The position numbers were made by a program, and so were the translations under genes. A DNA stretch of 64,000 nucleotides from Streptomyces bicolor (lineage in GTDB: Bacteria; Actinomycetota; Actinomycetes; Streptomycetales; Streptomycetaceae), in contig NZ_JOFS01000002.1 of assembly GCF_000719285.1 (NCBI RefSeq), positions 310,001 to 374,000 of the forward strand, written 5' to 3'. Below, piece by piece: positions 62,535-64,000 of the stretch (the stretch's first letter is position 1; each line of letters begins with the position of its first letter). The notes under the pieces are model-generated. The model was not told the origin of the DNA and did no database searches. It saw only the letters and a list, made by a program, of their open reading frames with translations.

Positions 62535-62615
62535 CTTTTGGCACAGGAATCCCCGCACACACGCCGATGGCGGCCCACCGGATTTCCGGCGGACCGCCAT
62601 CGGGCGAAGGACTGC

Positions 62616-62936
62616 TCAGAACAGGATGCCGCCGACGTACGAGCCGGGCTGCTCCTGGTGGACCGTGCCCGTGTTGCAGGAGGCGTAGTGCGAGTTCGTC
62701 GCGACGACACCGCCGAGGACGGATCCGTTGGACCACGGCGCGGCACAGCGGGCGTCGAGGACGGAGCCGTTGACCACGGCGATCCCCTGCTGCGGTTCGT
62801 TGACGACGACCGGGGCCGACGAGAAGCCGCTGCCGCCCTTGACGGTGGTGGTGTCACTGTCGGCGGCGGCGGTACCGCCGGCCGCCAGGACGATGCCTGC
62901 GGCGAGGGCGGAAATGGCCGTAACCTTGTTACGCAT
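62616..62936 (-). CDS. Secreted two-cysteine protein, tandem paralogue 1
   Basis: 106 aa. Signal peptide residues 1-25 (VTAISALAAGIVLAAGG, cut after AAA), mature part of about 81 aa: GGSGFSSAPVVVNEPQQG, an NGSV strand, Cys64 in ARCAAPWSNG, VLGGVVATNSHYASC with Cys87, and the C-terminus GGILF. The two cysteines probably form a disulphide. ATG with AAAGG 10 bases upstream. Member of a three-gene tandem family; each gene has its own upstream gap, so they are separate or weakly coupled units. Confidence 0.8.
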   Translation of the reverse strand: MRNKVTAISALAAGIVLAAGGTAAADSDTTTVKGGSGFSSAPVVVNEPQQGIAVVNGSVLDARCAAPWSNGSVLGGVVATNSHYASCNTGTVHQEQPGSYVGGILF

Positions 62937-62995
62937 GAGCTGAGCCTTTCCGGGCTGCGTTTGGGGTTGACCTGCTCCGATGCTCGGATCAGGGG

Positions 62996-63316
62996 TCAGA
63001 AGAGGATGCCGCCCTTGTAGTGGCCGGTCTGCTGCTGGTTGACCGTGCCCGTGTTGCAGGAGGCGTAGTGGGAGTTCGTCGCGACGACGCCGCCGAGGAC
63101 GGCTCCGTTGGACCACGGGGCGAGGCAGCGGCCGTCGACCAGAGTGCCGTTGGCGATGAGGATGCCTTGCTGGGGCTCGTTGATGACGACCGGGGCCGAC
63201 GAGAAATCCTTGCCGCCCTCGACGGTGGTGATGTCGCCGTCGGCGGCGGCGGTACCGCCGGCCGCCAGAACGATACCCGCGGCAAGCGCGGAAACGGCCG
63301 TAACCTTGTTACGCAT
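62996..63316 (-). CDS. Secreted two-cysteine protein, tandem paralogue 2
   Basis: 106 aa, nearly the same signal peptide as paralogue 1 (MRNKVTAVSALAAGIVLAAG) and the same mature plan: DFSSAPVVINEPQQGILIAN, Cys64 in GRCLAPWSNG, VATNSHYASCNTGTV with Cys87, and GHYKGGILF. The bases around the start (ATGAGCTG then CCTTTCCGGGCTGCGTT on the plus strand) are shared with paralogue 1, so the duplication took the upstream region too. Confidence 0.8.
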   Translation of the reverse strand: MRNKVTAVSALAAGIVLAAGGTAAADGDITTVEGGKDFSSAPVVINEPQQGILIANGTLVDGRCLAPWSNGAVLGGVVATNSHYASCNTGTVNQQQTGHYKGGILF

Positions 63317-63378
63317 GAGCTGCCCCTTTCCGGGCTGCGTTGGGAGATTTACCTGCTGCCGATCGCTCGCAGCAGAGG

Positions 63379-63717
63379 TCAGAAGAGGATGCCGCCCTTG
63401 TAGTGGCCGAGCTGCTCCTGGTGGACCGTGCCCGTGTTGCAGGAGGCGTAGTGCGAGTTCGTCGCGACAACGCCGCCGAGGACGGATCCGTTGGACCACG
63501 GGGCAATGCAGCGACCGTCGACCAGGGTGCCGTTGACGATGAGAACGCCTTGCTGGGGCGCGTTGACGACGACCGGGGCCGACGAGAACCCGCTGCCACC
63601 CTTGACAGTGGTGGTCTTGCCACCGCCGCCGTCGTATTCACCGGCAGAGGCAAGGCCGGCGCCGGCGACGACAGTGCTGAGGGCGAGGGCCGTGATGACC
63701 GCGAACTTCTTGGGCAA
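63379..63717 (-). CDS. Secreted two-cysteine protein, tandem paralogue 3
   Basis: 112 aa from a TTG codon with AAGGA 6 bases upstream. The signal peptide is different (MPKKFAVITALALSTVVAGA, cut near ASAG) and followed by a Gly-rich insert EYDGGGGK, while the mature domain is almost identical to the others: GGSGFSSAPVVVNAPQQG, RCIAPWSNGSVLGGVVATNS, HYASCNTGTVHQEQ, GGILF. The mixed pattern suggests gene conversion of the mature part. First gene of the array in transcription order. Confidence 0.78.
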   Translation of the reverse strand: MPKKFAVITALALSTVVAGAGLASAGEYDGGGGKTTTVKGGSGFSSAPVVVNAPQQGVLIVNGTLVDGRCIAPWSNGSVLGGVVATNSHYASCNTGTVHQEQLGHYKGGILF

Positions 63718-64000
63718 CTTGGTTCCTTCCTGAATTCACGGTTGCGCACGCTTACGAAAAGGAAACCCGTATATGCACGCATAAGTCACGGTGGGAACAA
63801 TCAAACGTGGACAGATTCCTTCGGATGGCGCAATGTAACCGCCTGTTGCGGTGCCCGGCTTTGCTCTGATTCCGGGAGTGGGCCGCGCGATGCCCGCGAA
63901 AACGGGCGCCGACACGCGTCCGGCCCACCGGCAGAGTGCGGGCCGGTGGGCCGGGGTGATGGTGCGCGGGTTGCCGAGAACCGGATCAGAGTCTCAGAAT
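63718..64000. other. Upstream region of the secreted protein array
   Basis: No gene seen. Relatively AT-rich around 63722-63840, fitting promoters for paralogue 3 on the minus strand. The window ends before any further gene. Confidence 0.4.

Noticed and set aside
62616..63717. Chaplin or rodlin genes
   Set aside because: Small, secreted and tandem, but the chaplin GN-rich domain and the rodlin sequence are absent; the conserved part is APWSNG...HYASC.

Overview
The window is chromosomal DNA of a Streptomyces or a very close relative. The evidence is very high GC with G/C-biased third positions, frequent GTG starts, GTGA/ATGA stop-start overlaps, mycothiol-dependent enzyme families, and actinomycete-typical gene sets (FxSxx-COOH peptide system, Cgl0159-type inositol gene, EACC1-caspase pair). 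No rRNA, tRNA, CRISPR array, transposase or phage gene is visible.

Layout. 59-2715 is a two-gene unit of an EACC1 adaptor and a caspase-like protease fused to an extracellular solute-binding sensor, a type of pair proposed to act in biological conflict or regulated cell death. 2738-6241 holds scattered single genes (MarR-GNAT fusion, reductase-like protein, mycothiol-dependent enzyme, glutaredoxin-like protein). 6353-10834 is a LacI regulator divergent from an oxidoreductase / DUF993 aldolase-like / epimerase operon for an unknown sugar-like substrate. 11558-17424 is a complete ribose operon on the minus strand (rbsR-rbsA-rbsCB fusion-rbsK-rbsD) with a tandem LacI-type operator. 17636-21874 carries a cupin, a RecD2 helicase and citrate synthase. 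22554-25164 is a copZ-copA copper efflux unit under a CsoR-like site. 25305-28379 is a TetR/MMPL exporter pair with two clear operators. 28495-31668 has an alcohol dehydrogenase and three regulator or acetyltransferase genes. 31799-38294 is myo-inositol catabolism (iolE divergent from iolC-Cgl0159-iolD-mmsA), with a 70-codon ORF where iolB might be expected. 38496-39893 is an APC permease.

39922-42799 is the most notable accessory unit: a minus-strand operon of a two-helix membrane protein, a 64-residue FxsA precursor ending FNSCI, an FxsB radical SAM/SPASM maturase and an AAC(3)-fold acetyltransferase, all tightly packed or overlapping. It is a predicted ribosomally made cyclophane peptide locus. 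43058-46569 is an exported S15-like hydrolase fused to an ABC ATPase, plus its permease. Then come a VWA lipoprotein and a long-chain acyl-CoA ligase.

50601-61293 is a surface polysaccharide region: a secreted GH26-like hydrolase convergent with an eight-gene minus-strand operon (two glycosyltransferases, polyprenyl-phosphate sugar transferase, O-antigen-ligase-like protein, MurJ/Wzx-like flippase, deacetylase, Wzz-like protein, FemAB/BcsL-like acyltransferase). The right end, 61941-63717, encodes one small secreted protein and a tandem family of three near-identical secreted two-cysteine proteins.

Functions are read from sequence motifs and family memory. No database search was run.
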